Notes under the pieces: generated by a model
Told to the model about the DNA's origin: nothing
What the model saw: the letters and a program-made list of their open reading frames with translations, nothing else
Database searches by the model: none
Source of the DNA: Mycobacterium sp.
GTDB lineage: Bacteria > Actinomycetota > Actinomycetes > Mycobacteriales > Mycobacteriaceae
Assembly: GCA_020438845.1 (NCBI GenBank)
Contig: JAGQTV010000016.1
Span: forward strand, 1-64,000
Direction of reading: 5' to 3'
DNA: 64,000 nt
Translations under genes and position numbers: made by a program
Part shown: positions 35,646 through 47,106 of the stretch, one piece after another
Layout: every line of letters starts with the position of its first letter
How positions within the stretch are numbered: position 1 is the first letter of the stretch

Positions 35646-36602
35646 TCAAGAGACCGTGACGTGAACGTGGTTGAAGTGGTTGGCCACCCGCCACATCGTG
35701 TACACGACACCGAAGTTCCCTGCCTGGCTTTGCAGGTCGGCATTAATAGCATCGCCCAGAGCCATATTGGAGCCCGTCATGATGTCCACGGCGTGCCCGC
35801 TCGGGTGATCAGGAATCGGATCCGCACGCACGCCGCCGATGGACTGCACACCGGGATAGGTGGCGAGAACGTATGCCACGACCCTCATCGCGTTGGGGAC
35901 CAAACCGCTCATCCCGACCGTGGGGATGGATCCCACCGGGCCGAATGCCGTCAGCTGAGCCGCGGGCAACATGCCGTAACGCGCCCTGACAGTGGCGACC
36001 CGAGTCCGCAGCTCGGATTGCCGATGCTGGAGGTCCGCCCGCGCGGCGGCGACCTCGTCGGCGGCTGCCTTGGCATCGGCGGCGGACTTGGCAGAGGCTG
36101 CCTCGATGGTCTGCGCCTCCTGGCTGGCCATGCGGTAGCTGTGCAGCTCGTCGGACATCCCGGTGAACATCTCACGCTGGAAGGCCAGCTTGTCGATCAG
36201 GGTTTTGGGTGACGCCGCAGTGAGGATCGCGTTGAGGCCGTCGGCTCGCCCACCCATGTAGACGGCGGCGATGAACTTGTCCACGGCGCCCTGCCGGATG
36301 GCCAGCTGCGCCCGGGCGGCGTCGAGCGCAGCCAAGTCGTCGGCGTGTTTGATGTCCGCCTCGCGCTGTAGCTGCAGCTTCCTGTCCAGATCCACTTTTG
36401 TCGACTGCATGCTCTCCGTCAGCTGCTGAGCCTGCCGTGACAAATCGTTGAGCTCTTGGACAGGGTCGGCGTGCGCCACACCACTCCACGCCTGGGTGAG
36501 AGCGGTGAGTCCGGCGATCGCGCCGATCAGCTGCTTGCCCACCATGGATTTCGCCGTCAGCGAGAGGTTGAACTTCAAGACTGCACATCCTTTGACTGCC
36601 AC
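35646..36602 (-). CDS. Exported coiled-coil protein with ARB_07466-type C-terminal domain
   Basis: After a signal peptide (hydrophobic core LIGAIAGLTALTQAW, cleavage after VAHA) a long coiled coil spans roughly residues 45-210, rich in Ala, Gln and charged residues, like the N-terminal half of mycobacterial RipA/RipC-type wall proteins. The C-terminal ~100 residues carry GVRADPIPDHPSGHAVDIM and FNHVHVTVS, the His/Asp-containing pattern of the ARB_07466-like, hedgehog/DD-peptidase-related domain. The sequence suggests a periplasmic cell-wall protein; peptidase activity is inferred from His and Asp spacing and not certain. Start is GTG 36602, or TTG 36578 behind AAAGGA. Confidence 0.82.
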   Translation of the reverse strand: MAVKGCAVLKFNLSLTAKSMVGKQLIGAIAGLTALTQAWSGVAHADPVQELNDLSRQAQQLTESMQSTKVDLDRKLQLQREADIKHADDLAALDAARAQLAIRQGAVDKFIAAVYMGGRADGLNAILTAASPKTLIDKLAFQREMFTGMSDELHSYRMASQEAQTIEAASAKSAADAKAAADEVAAARADLQHRQSELRTRVATVRARYGMLPAAQLTAFGPVGSIPTVGMSGLVPNAMRVVAYVLATYPGVQSIGGVRADPIPDHPSGHAVDIMTGSNMALGDAINADLQSQAGNFGVVYTMWRVANHFNHVHVTVS

Positions 36603-36769
36603 CGACGTCGTCGTCGCAACGCCTGTCCACGTGCCTCAGGTCTCGGTTAGGTTACGAAACAGCATCGGTTTCTGTCCAACCACTGGACTAAGAATTGGGT
36701 CAGAAACTGGCGGGGACAACAGGCGACCAGATTAGCCCACCGTTGAATCAACTCTTACAGTCAAGGGTC

Positions 36770-37315
36770 ATGGTTGCATTCGGGGCGTTGACGACGGGCA
36801 CCGCCGCTGTGATGAGGACGGCGGTGATGGTGATGGTGGCAGGCTTGTCAGCTGCAATGATCCTGGTCGGGGCGCCGACGGCAGCCGCCCATACCGCCCT
36901 TATTAGCACTGAACCAGCAGTCGACGCCGCGCTCGAAAGCGGACCGCCGCGGGTGAGCGCGACGTTCAACGAGCCACTACAGGCCGGTTTCGCCGCAATG
37001 ACGGTGGTGGGCCCAGACGACAACCTGTGGTCGACCGGAGAGACGCAGGTCCAGGGCGCGAGTGCCAGCGTGGCTGTGAAGCCACTTGGTCCGGCGGGCA
37101 GGTATACGGTCAACTACCGGGTCACTTCCGCCGACGGCCACGTCGTGTCGGGTTCATGGTCCTTTCGACTAACGAAAGCCGGCCGCGAAGAAGCGGGCCC
37201 ACCTGTGACTTCCGTGGATCCCGGCGCCAGCCCCAGCGTCGCCTGGTGGCCTTTCCTGGCAGCGGGAGTGGCGGTCGCCGCTGCCGCACTGTGGTGGATG
37301 CCGCGCCGGCGATGA
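36770..37315 (+). CDS. CopC-domain copper-binding exported protein
   Basis: The 181-residue protein has a signal peptide ending in PTAAA so that the mature form starts with His (HTALISTEPAVDAAL), the N-terminal copper ligand of CopC. The domain continues with RVSATFNEPLQAGFAAMTVV and RYTVNYRVTSADGHVVSGSW, which holds the second His ligand in DGHV. A C-terminal TM helix (VAWWPFLAAGVAVAAAALWW) and basic tail anchor it, as in YobA/CopC-type actinobacterial proteins. It would bind Cu(II) outside the membrane; a CopD partner is not next to it. ATG 36770 follows AAGGG. Confidence 0.9.
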   Translation: MVAFGALTTGTAAVMRTAVMVMVAGLSAAMILVGAPTAAAHTALISTEPAVDAALESGPPRVSATFNEPLQAGFAAMTVVGPDDNLWSTGETQVQGASASVAVKPLGPAGRYTVNYRVTSADGHVVSGSWSFRLTKAGREEAGPPVTSVDPGASPSVAWWPFLAAGVAVAAAALWWMPRRR

Positions 37316-37489
37316 TTGGAATCTCGCCGGGAACTATCAGCCGCCTCGCTGCGACTAGGCAGTTGAGCGACCATGTCTGGCGTCGCGCAGCGGACGAAGG
37401 GGAGATGGCGTTGAGGAGACCGGTGGAGGCCACGCCGCTCTTCGAGTCACCCTCGGAGCCGCCGATGGCATCGGTTGTCGGGGGCATCG

Positions 37490-38260
37490 ATGCCCACGCC
37501 TAAGACCGCTGCCGACCGTACGGTTGCCGAATTCTGGCGGTCCTATGTCGCAGCCGGCCCGGGCGGCGTCGGGTATGCCGCGCGGCATCCGCTCCATGCT
37601 CTGCGCGCGCTTCTCGCAATTCAGAGGCTCCGAGTGGTCTTCCCCACGGGTCAGTCCGATACCCCTGGTGGCGAGGAAGTCCGTCGCGTACTGCACCAAA
37701 AAGGCCCGTTGGGCCTGCCGGCCCGGTGGTGGGGATACTCCGCAGTTCCGGTCATCGACACAGCCAACTCTCTGGACAGTCCCGACGCCAAGCGACTTCG
37801 TTACAACCTTCGCCTGGCCGAGGAAGACGGCATCACGTGCCGAACCGTGCCGCCGAACGAGCGGTCCGAACTGCTGGACATGGCCAATCACCGGGAACGC
37901 ACCCACCCCGACCCGGCCTACCGCGTGGAAGTACCGGACAACGATGATCTCTTCGGCCACGACTTCTGGATGGTTGCGGAGGACGAAGCCGGACAGCCAC
38001 TACTTCTTGCGGTGGTGGCAATCGACGGCGATTTAGCGGTGCTGCGTTACTTCCGCACCCTGGGTGACAGTGAAACCCACACGCTGAGTCGCTCTCTCGC
38101 CCACCAGATGATCATCGTGGCGCTGGCCGATCGGGACGTGAAGTGGCTATTGGACACCAACCCGCCGGCCAACCAATCGAACGGAGTGCGAACGTTCCAA
38201 CGAATCGTCGGCTATCGCCACGTCCGCATCCGTAGACCACGGGCACAGCAACCGCGATAG
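37490..38260 (+). CDS. GNAT-like acyltransferase-fold protein, unassigned
   Basis: The 256-residue protein begins with a helical region and then shows the alternating pattern of a GNAT-type fold: KRLRYNLRLAEEDGITCRTV, DDLFGHDFWMVAEDEAGQPL, LLLAVVAIDGDLAVLRYF, a helix, and a final VKWLLDTNPPANQSNGV strand. The acetyl-CoA loop (Q/RxxGxG/A) is not clear, so activity is uncertain. ATG 37490 is used; another lies five codons upstream. Its last 25 bases overlap the start of the lipoprotein remnant at 38236, so the gene may be partly fused to a rearrangement junction. Confidence 0.55.
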   Translation: MPTPKTAADRTVAEFWRSYVAAGPGGVGYAARHPLHALRALLAIQRLRVVFPTGQSDTPGGEEVRRVLHQKGPLGLPARWWGYSAVPVIDTANSLDSPDAKRLRYNLRLAEEDGITCRTVPPNERSELLDMANHRERTHPDPAYRVEVPDNDDLFGHDFWMVAEDEAGQPLLLAVVAIDGDLAVLRYFRTLGDSETHTLSRSLAHQMIIVALADRDVKWLLDTNPPANQSNGVRTFQRIVGYRHVRIRRPRAQQPR

Positions 38261-38511
38261 TCAGGCCGACGGCTCCGTCGCCTGGATCGGTCCTGGAATC
38301 ACCCGGATCGACACTGACCGCCGCCCAAAGCGACCAGGTGATCGATGCCTTGGAAAGTGCCAATCACGCTCCGGTGAACGTTCCCCCGGCTACGGCGGGC
38401 ACTATCAACGCGATGCTGGCGGATATGCAGGCGCCGGGCACGAGCCTTCCCCCCAGTTTCGACACGAACGGGAACGCATTGGCTCAGGACGCGGCCAACT
38501 ACTGCGGCTGA
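38236..38511 (+). pseudogene. Truncated lipoprotein remnant, paralogue of the gene at 15139
   Basis: An open stretch without a proper start runs from the stop at 38233-38235 to TGA 38511. Its end, with MLADMQAPGTSLPPSF and AQDAANYCG, parallels MQADLQAPTTKLPSDW and AEDAAQFCG of the lipoprotein at 15139-15597. The signal peptide, lipobox and first Cys are absent, and the preceding part is short and Thr/Pro-rich like the linker. It is therefore read as a 5'-deleted duplicate that overlaps the 3' end of the upstream gene in a different frame. Confidence 0.65.
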
Positions 38512-38527
38512 ACGGACTCCACCCACT

Positions 38528-38563
38528 CACCGAGGCTCGGCCCTGTGCGGCCGGGCCTCGGTG
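38528..38563. terminator. Strong hairpin, probable bidirectional terminator
   Basis: A 15-base stem, CACCGAGGCTCGGCC against GGCCGGGCCTCGGTG, pairs at 14 of 15 positions around a six-base loop. It lies between the stop of the plus-strand lipoprotein remnant and the stop of the minus-strand methyltransferase. There is no T-run, as is common for mycobacterial terminators. Confidence 0.6.
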
Positions 38564-38598
38564 TGCGCGCGGCCCATCGGGAACTTGAGCCGGCGACT

Positions 38599-39339
38599 TC
38601 AGGCGCGGGCCTTCTGCCACACCGAGACGTGCTTGTCACTGTCTGCAGTGAAGGCAGATCGGTCCCAATCCCCATAGCGAGCAACGAGATCCAGCCCAGC
38701 CAGTTGGGCCATGAGATCGCACTCCGAGGGCCAGATGTAGCGGAAATTATTCACGAAATGCCGCACCGTCCCGTTCGGACCATGCAGGTAATGGTGCGAC
38801 GTTCCGGTTTGCGTCGTCACGTCGATGACATCGACGCCGGCGAAGTCCTCACCAACGGCGAACGGCACGGCCCTCTGCCCAGGGACGAGTCGTCGCAACG
38901 GCGGAACGAACAGTTCGACGACGAAATGGCCGCCCACCGCAAGATGCCTCGCGGCGTTACCGAAACATGCGACCTGTTCCGCCTGGGTACGGAGGTTGGA
39001 AATGCTGTTGAAGGCGACGAAGACCAGCCTGAACTCACCGGCCACCCGCGTGGTTGCCATGTCGCCCACGACGGCGGGAAGTTCGTCCTCGCCGATCTTC
39101 TCGCGGAGGCGAGCCAACATCGCGGGCGAAAGATCTATCCCGACCGTGCGAACGCCTCTTCGCAGCAGCGGAATGCCGAGTCGGCCGGTTCCGATGCCGA
39201 ACTCGAGAGCCGGGCCGGATCCGGCCAACTCCGAGAGCAATTCAACGGCAGGCGCGACGACGGCCTGAGCGAACATCGCGGATTCGTCGTGGTCGTACGC
39301 CGCAGCGGTAGCCGCATCCCACAGGTCGCTGGTCGCCAT
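38599..39339 (-). CDS. Class I SAM-dependent methyltransferase
   Basis: The 246-residue protein has motif I ALEFGIGTGRLGIPLLRRGV, motif II RTVGIDLSPAMLARLREKIG, and post-I VGDMATTRVAGEFRLVFVAF; the rest fits the Methyltransf_11/25-like group of small-molecule methyltransferases. The acceptor is unknown. It follows the last ATPase gene by 24 bases on the same strand, so it may be transcribed as the tail of the A/V-ATPase operon, though nothing in the sequence ties it to the enzyme. Confidence 0.87.
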   Translation of the reverse strand: MATSDLWDAATAAAYDHDESAMFAQAVVAPAVELLSELAGSGPALEFGIGTGRLGIPLLRRGVRTVGIDLSPAMLARLREKIGEDELPAVVGDMATTRVAGEFRLVFVAFNSISNLRTQAEQVACFGNAARHLAVGGHFVVELFVPPLRRLVPGQRAVPFAVGEDFAGVDVIDVTTQTGTSHHYLHGPNGTVRHFVNNFRYIWPSECDLMAQLAGLDLVARYGDWDRSAFTADSDKHVSVWQKARA

Positions 39340-39363
39340 CGGTTCAGGCTAAGCGAGGGATGC

Positions 39364-40008
39364 TCACGTTGACCTCCTGTGGGCGGAGTTGCCCCCCGCC
39401 CCATAACCCAGTTGAACCAGCCGCAACCGACTGGACTCGGCACGATCCTGTTCCTCCAACTCGAGGTTGATGCGGGCCAGTTCATCGCGCAGGCGAGGCA
39501 GCCAATGCTTGCTCAACGCCCGGGCGCGTAACCGGGTGGCACGGTACTCCCGTTCGATTGTCGCCAAAGCCGCAGTCGCCACGGCATGTTCGGCGGCAGC
39601 AACCAGCGCCACCCGGTGGAATTGACTGGCGCCCAATGCCGCCGAACTCGTATAGACGACAGCGTCATCCTCGGTGGGCGGAAGCACGCACTGCACACCG
39701 TCCGGAAAGCGCACCCCGGTGGTTGTCGTCCAGTCGACGGTTATGGACGCTCGTTCGCGGGGCGTGGCGAGCGTAATCGCCCCCTGGCCACCGAGCATCA
39801 ACGCTCGCAGGTACCAGACATCAGCCTCTCGGCAGGCGGTTTCCCAGGCGCTTCGGGTGACCTCGACCCGGGCCTTCAGCCCGTCCCGCCTGCTGGCGAG
39901 CAAGCGCAGCTTCTCCTCGAGCAGCGTGACTCCCCGCTCGGCGAGTTCAAGCCGGCTCATCAGCCAGAGCCGACCCATTCGTCCTGGGGGTGTCTGAAGT
40001 GTGGGCAC
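39364..40008 (-). CDS. A/V-type ATPase subunit D (central stalk)
   Basis: Subunit D forms the central rotor shaft with F. The N-terminus VPTLQTPPGRMGRLWLMSRL followed by ELAERGVTLLEEKLRLL matches the conserved P-T/G-R...L-x-x-R-L...A-x-x-G-x-x-L-L-x-x-K pattern of the family, and the C-terminal ~50 residues form the second arm of the helical hairpin. The GTG at 40008 is chosen because it starts exactly at this motif and lies six bases after GAGGA; longer frames run into the B gene. The middle part is poorly conserved, as is normal. Length 214 residues is typical. It is the last ATPase gene, eight bases after B. Confidence 0.9.
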   Translation of the reverse strand: MPTLQTPPGRMGRLWLMSRLELAERGVTLLEEKLRLLASRRDGLKARVEVTRSAWETACREADVWYLRALMLGGQGAITLATPRERASITVDWTTTTGVRFPDGVQCVLPPTEDDAVVYTSSAALGASQFHRVALVAAAEHAVATAALATIEREYRATRLRARALSKHWLPRLRDELARINLELEEQDRAESSRLRLVQLGYGAGGNSAHRRST

Positions 40009-40016
40009 CGGATTCC

Positions 40017-41402
40017 TCAGTCCGTGGCGTTTCCGTACCGGTCCAAAAGATCTTCCGGAAGCATCGACAGTTCGCTGCGCGCCAGCCGAAGCACCACTTG
40101 CCACCCACGCGTCAAAGTCTCTGTGAGACTGCGTGTCTCGTCAGGGCGCTGGTCGACCAATTCCCGGATGAATCCATCCTGGAAGAACAGGTAACTGCGG
40201 TCGGTCGGGGTCAGCGCCTCGGTACCGATGAGCTCGGCGAGTTCGCGCAACTGCCGCGCCTTGGCGAGGGCGGCCAACAACTGAGCCGCCAGCGGAAGAT
40301 GATCCTCACGGGTACGCCCCGGTCCCGCTCCGCGGCGCATCAACCGTGACAGTGAAGACAGCGCATCGACCGGCGGGTAAATCCCGTTGAGGTGCAGTTG
40401 ACCCGAGAAGATGATCTGACCTTCGGTGATATAGCCGGTGAGATCCGGTACCGGGTGGGTGATATCGCCACCGGGCATCGTGAGGACCGGCAGCACAGTC
40501 ACTGAGCCCGGCTGTCCGGCTATCCGCCCGCAGCGCTCGTAGAGCGAGGCCAGATCGCTGTACAGGTAGCCGGGATACGCTCTGCGAGCGGGAATTTCGC
40601 CCCGCGCAGCCGATACTTGCCGCAACGCTTCGGCGTAGCTCGTCATATCGCTGAGCACCACCAGGACATGGCGGCCCTCATCGAAGGCCAAATGCTCGGC
40701 CACCGTCAAGGCGATGCGCGGGGTCAGAATCCGTTCGATGACCGGGTCGCTTGCAATGTTGAGCAACATCACCAGTTCACCTGCAGCGCTGCGGAATTCC
40801 AGAACATTACGGACGTAGGCGGCATCAGCGTGAGTCAGGCCGATACCGGCGAACACCACACTGAACGGCTCACCACCGGCTGTGGCCTGAGCGGCGATCT
40901 GGCAAGCCAGCTTCAAGTGTGGTAGTCCCGGCAGCGAGAAAACCGGTAGCTTCTGGCCGCGCACCAAGGTGGTCAGCCCGTCGATCACCGAGACGCCGGT
41001 CAGCACCGGTTCGGCCGGCGGGTCGCGGCGCACCGGATTGAGCGGATCGCCGTTGACCGAGACCATCCGCACACCGGTCACCGGAGGCCCACCGTCGATC
41101 GGTTCTCCGCGACCGTTGCACGTCCGGCCCAGCCAGCCCGCGCCCACCACGATCCGCAGCGGCTCCCCGCTGAACCGGATGCTGGTGCCGGACGTGCCCA
41201 TTCCCGACGTCCCCTCGAGGACCTGGACGACGGCGGTGTCCTCGTCGACCTCGAGCACAAGTCCGTGCCGCTGAGTACCGTCGGCCAGGGAAATCGAGAC
41301 GTATTCATCCCAGCCGACGCCGGTTACGCCGTCCACGACGGCCAGCGGCCCGCGAAGTTCCCGCACTCCGGTGAAGTCGATCCAGCTGCCGGCACCTTTC
41401 AT
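40017..41402 (-). CDS. A/V-type ATPase subunit B (non-catalytic)
   Basis: The 461-residue protein has the beta-barrel N-terminus, then GWLGRTCNGRGEPIDGGPPV, PVLTGVSVIDGLTTLVRGQK, LPVFSLPGLPHLKLACQIA in place of a P-loop, and FAGIGLTHADAAYVRN and VVLSDMTSYAEALRQVSAAR as in archaeal/V-type B subunits. The missing Walker A confirms the non-catalytic type. The end of the translation carries the conserved IYPPVDALSSLSRLMRRG region. It overlaps A by four bases. It alternates with A in the hexamer and completes the nucleotide sites. Confidence 0.95.
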   Translation of the reverse strand: MKGAGSWIDFTGVRELRGPLAVVDGVTGVGWDEYVSISLADGTQRHGLVLEVDEDTAVVQVLEGTSGMGTSGTSIRFSGEPLRIVVGAGWLGRTCNGRGEPIDGGPPVTGVRMVSVNGDPLNPVRRDPPAEPVLTGVSVIDGLTTLVRGQKLPVFSLPGLPHLKLACQIAAQATAGGEPFSVVFAGIGLTHADAAYVRNVLEFRSAAGELVMLLNIASDPVIERILTPRIALTVAEHLAFDEGRHVLVVLSDMTSYAEALRQVSAARGEIPARRAYPGYLYSDLASLYERCGRIAGQPGSVTVLPVLTMPGGDITHPVPDLTGYITEGQIIFSGQLHLNGIYPPVDALSSLSRLMRRGAGPGRTREDHLPLAAQLLAALAKARQLRELAELIGTEALTPTDRSYLFFQDGFIRELVDQRPDETRSLTETLTRGWQVVLRLARSELSMLPEDLLDRYGNATD

Positions 41403-43123
41403 CGCAGCTGCCGCAATCGGGTCACGATCTGGTCCCGCCGTTGAGCCGCCACTGTCGTATCCGAGGGATCGCCGTCCGCGCGTGCGCGGATCAGCGGGCC
41501 GAAATCGACTTCCTCTACGAGTTCGGCCGGTACGCCGGAAGCGACCAGGTTGTGGCAGGCGTCGATCACCGACAACACGGCGTCGACGAGCGAGGCTGTC
41601 TTTTGTGGCGCACAGTGCGCGTCATTTTCAATCAGGGCGTTCTGCTGCAGCACCGCTTCGCGCAACAGCCGACCGCCGAGTAGCTCGATTCGCTCGCTAT
41701 CGGCCAACGCCGTGACGCCGACCAGTTCGGTCAGCGCCGCCAACCTGTCCGACTCGTTGAGGAGCGCAAGCACCCGGCCGCGGTGGGCAGCCCAGTCGAT
41801 ATCCCCGGCCGCCGCATGTGCCGCGCCAAGTGGCTCGGCGTCCCGGGAGAACGACGCCGACCACGACACCGCCGGGTAGTGCCGCGAATACGCCAGATCC
41901 CGGTCGAGCGTCCAACGACAGCGTACGAATCGCTCAGTGTGGACGGTGACCGGCTCGGACATGTCGCCGCCCGAAGGGGAGACCGCCCCGATCACGGTGA
42001 CGGAACCCGGCAGGCCACCAAGGGTATCCACGTAGCCGGCCCGCTCATAGAACGCCGCCAGTTCGGTGGCCAGGGTCGCCGGATAGCCTTCTTCGGCCGG
42101 CAGTTCGCCCATCCGGGAAGCGAACTCCCGCAACGCTTCTGCCCACCGCGACGTCGAATCGGCAATCACCACTGCGTGGTATCCCATATCGCGGTAGTAC
42201 TCAGCGACAGTTACTCCGGTATAGATGCTGGCCTCTCGGGCCATCATCGGCATGTTCGAGGTGTTGGCGATGATCACACTTCGGTCGGCCAGTCGCCCAC
42301 CAGTGCGGGGATCGACTAGTTCAAGCATGTCGGCAACGATCTCGGCCATCTCGTTGCCGCGCTCGCCACAACCGACGTACACAATGACGTCGGCATCGCA
42401 CCATTTCGCAAGTTGTTGCAACAGAACCGTTTTCCCGGTTCCAAACCCACCTGGAACCCCGGCGGTGCTGCCGAGTGCCACCGGGAAGAGCAGGTCCACG
42501 ACGCGTTGACCAGTGTTCAATGCAGCGATGTCGTCGCGCCGATTCCGATACGGCCGCGACCGACGTACCGGCCAGGACGATCGCATCGAGACCGGGTTGC
42601 CACCCACGCTCGCAATCGCCTCATCAACGGGGTAGAACCCTTCGACGGCAATGGAATCCACCAGTCCTGAGGTACCCGGCGGAACCTGAACGCGGTGTTC
42701 CACCGACCCGGCGCCGGCCACCACACCCAGCACTGCGCCGGCACCCACGGCATCCCCGGGCTCCACAGTCGGCGTGAACGCGAAGCTCGCCACGTCACTG
42801 TGGGTGTAGCTGCCCGCCCCCAGCCATGTTCCGGCGGCGGTCAGCGGCCTGAGCAACCCGTCGAACACCCCACCGAGCAGACCGGGACCCAACTCTGCGG
42901 ACAGCGGAAACCCCTGCGGTACAACGCTGTCACCCGGTTTCAGTCCACCGGTGTATTCGTAGGCCTGAACGGTAAGGTGGCCATCGGTGATCGCCACCAC
43001 CTCGCCCGGAATGCTCTGCGGCCCTAGCCGAACCAGATCGCCCATCGCCACTGCGACACCGCATTTCGCTTCGACCAAAGGGCCCGAGACGCGGACGACG
43101 CGCGGCGAATCAGTCACGACCAC
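41399..43123 (-). CDS. A/V-type ATPase catalytic subunit A
   Basis: The 574-residue catalytic subunit has the N-terminal barrel ([10 protein letters not shown]), the family-specific insertion ([11 protein letters not shown] to about residue 190), Walker A GGFGTGKT at 225-232, the catalytic Glu in GERGNEM (253-255), and [20 protein letters not shown] with [14 protein letters not shown] as Walker B region. The A-type insertion and the length separate it clearly from F-type beta (about 480 residues). It would drive ion transport by ATP hydrolysis, or make ATP from an ion gradient. Ten-base overlap with E and four-base overlap with B show tight coupling. It starts with GTG. Confidence 0.96.
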   Translation of the reverse strand: MVVTDSPRVVRVSGPLVEAKCGVAVAMGDLVRLGPQSIPGEVVAITDGHLTVQAYEYTGGLKPGDSVVPQGFPLSAELGPGLLGGVFDGLLRPLTAAGTWLGAGSYTHSDVASFAFTPTVEPGDAVGAGAVLGVVAGAGSVEHRVQVPPGTSGLVDSIAVEGFYPVDEAIASVGGNPVSMRSSWPVRRSRPYRNRRDDIAALNTGQRVVDLLFPVALGSTAGVPGGFGTGKTVLLQQLAKWCDADVIVYVGCGERGNEMAEIVADMLELVDPRTGGRLADRSVIIANTSNMPMMAREASIYTGVTVAEYYRDMGYHAVVIADSTSRWAEALREFASRMGELPAEEGYPATLATELAAFYERAGYVDTLGGLPGSVTVIGAVSPSGGDMSEPVTVHTERFVRCRWTLDRDLAYSRHYPAVSWSASFSRDAEPLGAAHAAAGDIDWAAHRGRVLALLNESDRLAALTELVGVTALADSERIELLGGRLLREAVLQQNALIENDAHCAPQKTASLVDAVLSVIDACHNLVASGVPAELVEEVDFGPLIRARADGDPSDTTVAAQRRDQIVTRLRQLR

Positions 43124-43644
43124 AAGCCGTCGGCTTCCGGGGCAACGTTGTCGATGGCACGGGTCGCGATCGCCGAAAGGCTGAGATCGAGTCGGCGACG
43201 GCCCAGTTCCGCCTGCACTCCGCCCTCGGGATCTTCGACCAGGTGCGCGTCGTCACCCAATGTTGCCCGGGCGGTGCGGGACAACGCGTTTCTCCACAGC
43301 GGGTAGCCGGCGTCCTGGTGTAGCCGAAGAACGGCCTCGGCGGCGCGCCGTCGCCACAGCCGGTACGCGTTGTCCTGGGCGGCAAGCACTTCGCGCCGCA
43401 GGCTTCGGCGCAGGGTCGCATCTTCGATTGCCGCGACCCTGGCTCCCGCGGCTTCGCCCGCTAAACGGGCCTTTGCGAGCATCTGCTCGGCGGTGCGTGT
43501 GGCCTCGTCGAGGAGTCGGAGCGACTCGGCCTCAGCCTCGGCGATCGCCCGCTGAGCATCGGCATTCGCCCGTCGCAGCAATTCGGCTCGCATCGGCTCC
43601 AGGGCGGGCCTCATCCGTTCGGGATCAAGGGAACTCACGGGCAC
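43114..43644 (-). CDS. A/V-type ATPase subunit E (peripheral stalk)
   Basis: The 176-residue protein has a long N-terminal helix rich in Ala, Arg and Glu (LRRANADAQRAIAEAEAES and onward) and a compact C-terminal half with HLVEDPEGGVQAELGRRRLD, where the conserved subunit E features lie. It would pair with subunit G as the stator connecting the A3B3 head to subunit I. Identification rests on order, length and helix pattern more than on strong motifs. It overlaps F by 10 bases and A by 10 bases. Confidence 0.82.
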   Translation of the reverse strand: MPVSSLDPERMRPALEPMRAELLRRANADAQRAIAEAEAESLRLLDEATRTAEQMLAKARLAGEAAGARVAAIEDATLRRSLRREVLAAQDNAYRLWRRRAAEAVLRLHQDAGYPLWRNALSRTARATLGDDAHLVEDPEGGVQAELGRRRLDLSLSAIATRAIDNVAPEADGLWS

Positions 43645-43853
43645 ATCACCACCGTCGGCACCGTCGACTCCCGCATCTCGTGGGTGAGGGCTTGGGCAGT
43701 CGAGTCCGTCAGGATTACCAGCGAAGTCGAAGCGGGCAGGTCGCGCCAGGCCCGGCGGGCCTCGTCGGCCCCTTCCGCCGTCATGACGATCGCTCCGGCG
43801 AGCGCGTAACCGCCCACCCGCGCCGGTTCACCGATGACGACGACCGCTCCCAT
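43635..43853 (-). CDS. A/V-type ATPase subunit F
   Basis: The 72-residue protein reads MGAVVVIGEPARVGGYALAG, then a short helix EARRAWRDLP, TSLVILTDSTAQAL and VPTVVMCP, the Rossmann-like core of subunit F, which binds the D shaft and modulates activity. It is shorter than the usual ~100 residues, lacking most of the C-terminal helix. It starts one base after the K stop and overlaps E by 10 bases. Confidence 0.85.
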   Translation of the reverse strand: MGAVVVIGEPARVGGYALAGAIVMTAEGADEARRAWRDLPASTSLVILTDSTAQALTHEMRESTVPTVVMCP

Positions 43854-43854
43854 A

Positions 43855-45705
<1,851 letters not shown>

Positions 45706-45719
<14 letters not shown>

Positions 45720-46629
45720 CGTAGGCCTCCAGCGGGCTGCCGCCCCGTGCGGCGAGATGTACGGCAGCACGGCAGCGCCAAGCGTCAGCGCCCAGCACCG
45801 CAGCGGCACCGACCAGCCGTGGTCGGGCGAACCCGGTCCCGGCCACCAACTGGAATCCATCGCGTTCCACGCGGGTCCACCAGCGGGCCTCACCCCGCCA
45901 CAGGTCATCCACGTTGTGGATGTCAGCGATCGACCAGCGGGCCCGAACCGGCAGCGCCGCGATGAACGACGCAAGGTCGTCGGCGGCCATGGCTGCCGGG
46001 CCGAGGATCCGGGCGGCGCGGGCCGCCGGCTCCTCCAATAACCGTCGTCGCTGGGCGAGGTGCCTGCGGGCCACCAACAGCGCCAAAGCGGCTACCGCCC
46101 AGCTGCTGGCCTCGGGAACCGTTGTGGCGACTCGGACAGCCCAGCTGACCTGCACCCCGGCGGCAATGTCGGCGGGCGCACCACCGCCAGGATCGCCCCA
46201 CAGCGACTGCGCCAGCGCACGGCGAAGTTCGAGCAGTGAGGAGGTTTCGCGCAGCCGGGACCATGCCGTCGCCAAAGCGCCCAAATCAAACGAGGGTGCC
46301 CTGACCGCGCCTGCCAGCGCGTGGGCGTGGGCGATGATGTTGGCGGCCTCGAACCCGGCTGCCAGTGACCTGATCGCCCGGGCGCCCTCCCGAGGCTGCC
46401 AGCCCGCGAGCACTCGCAAATGCCACAGCGGAGTCGCGGCCACTGCATGTTCGGTCTGAGCTGCGCTCTGGCCGATCACGATGCCCCGGCCATAGGGGCC
46501 ATCGGCCAGAGCGTGCTGCGCATCGGCAAGCGACCCCAATACAGCAATCCCCCGGGTGCCTCCGGCCCCCAGCCGCCGGCTGAGCAGACCCTTGGCGCGG
46601 ACGCTTCCGGCGACCCATCCCGCACTCAC
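45706..46629 (-). CDS. A/V-type ATPase subunit C (d-type)
   Basis: The 307-residue, mostly helical protein sits between G and I where subunit C is expected. The repeated Ala/Leu/Arg-rich helical units, with FEAANIIAHAHALAG and LASFIAALPVRARWSIADIH, fit the funnel-shaped subunit that joins the central stalk to the ring. Sequence conservation in this family is low, so the call depends partly on position. It overlaps G by four bases and I by 14. Confidence 0.8.
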
Positions 46630-47087
46630 CCTTGCGTTGCCCCGCTCTGACTTTGAGTCGCTTGGTTTAGCAGCTCCCGTGCCTCGGCCACCACCTTGTC
46701 AACATAGGCGGCCATTCGAGCGTCCGCCCGCTTCTGGAGTTCTGCGATGTCGGCAGCAGTTCGGGCCCGGACGTCATTTCGCGTCGCCGCCGCCCGGCTA
46801 CGGGCTGTCGCTTCCGCCTCCGCCCGCACCCGTTCCGTTTCCGCGCGTGCCCGCGCAACCGTCGAATCGGCTTGTCGACGAGCGGCGTTGCGGACTTCGT
46901 CGGCGTGCGCGGCACCCTCGCGCCGGATGCGGGCCGCTTCGTCTTGAGCATCATCGAGAAGTTCCAGGAGCGGAACCAGTTCGGCAGCCGCGTCGCTGAC
47001 CCGATCAGCGGGAACGCCCGGTCGCCCGGCGGACCCCGGCGCGCCGGTGGGGCGGAAGCGTTCCAGGAAGTCGCGCCACTGCGGCAT
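46626..47087 (-). CDS. A/V-type ATPase subunit G/H (peripheral stalk coiled coil)
   Basis: The 153-residue protein has residues ~45-145 as one continuous coiled coil (DDAQDEAARIRREGAAHADE, then many Ala, Glu and Arg heptads), as in the G/H stator subunit. The first gene of the operon, it starts at ATG 47087 after GAGGAGGG. A -10-like element is seen at 47107-47112. In other bacteria this gene also stands at the head of the operon. Confidence 0.82.
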   Translation of the reverse strand: MPQWRDFLERFRPTGAPGSAGRPGVPADRVSDAAAELVPLLELLDDAQDEAARIRREGAAHADEVRNAARRQADSTVARARAETERVRAEAEATARSRAAATRNDVRARTAADIAELQKRADARMAAYVDKVVAEARELLNQATQSQSGATQG

Positions 47088-47106
47088 ATTCCCTCCTCGC
47101 ACGGCA

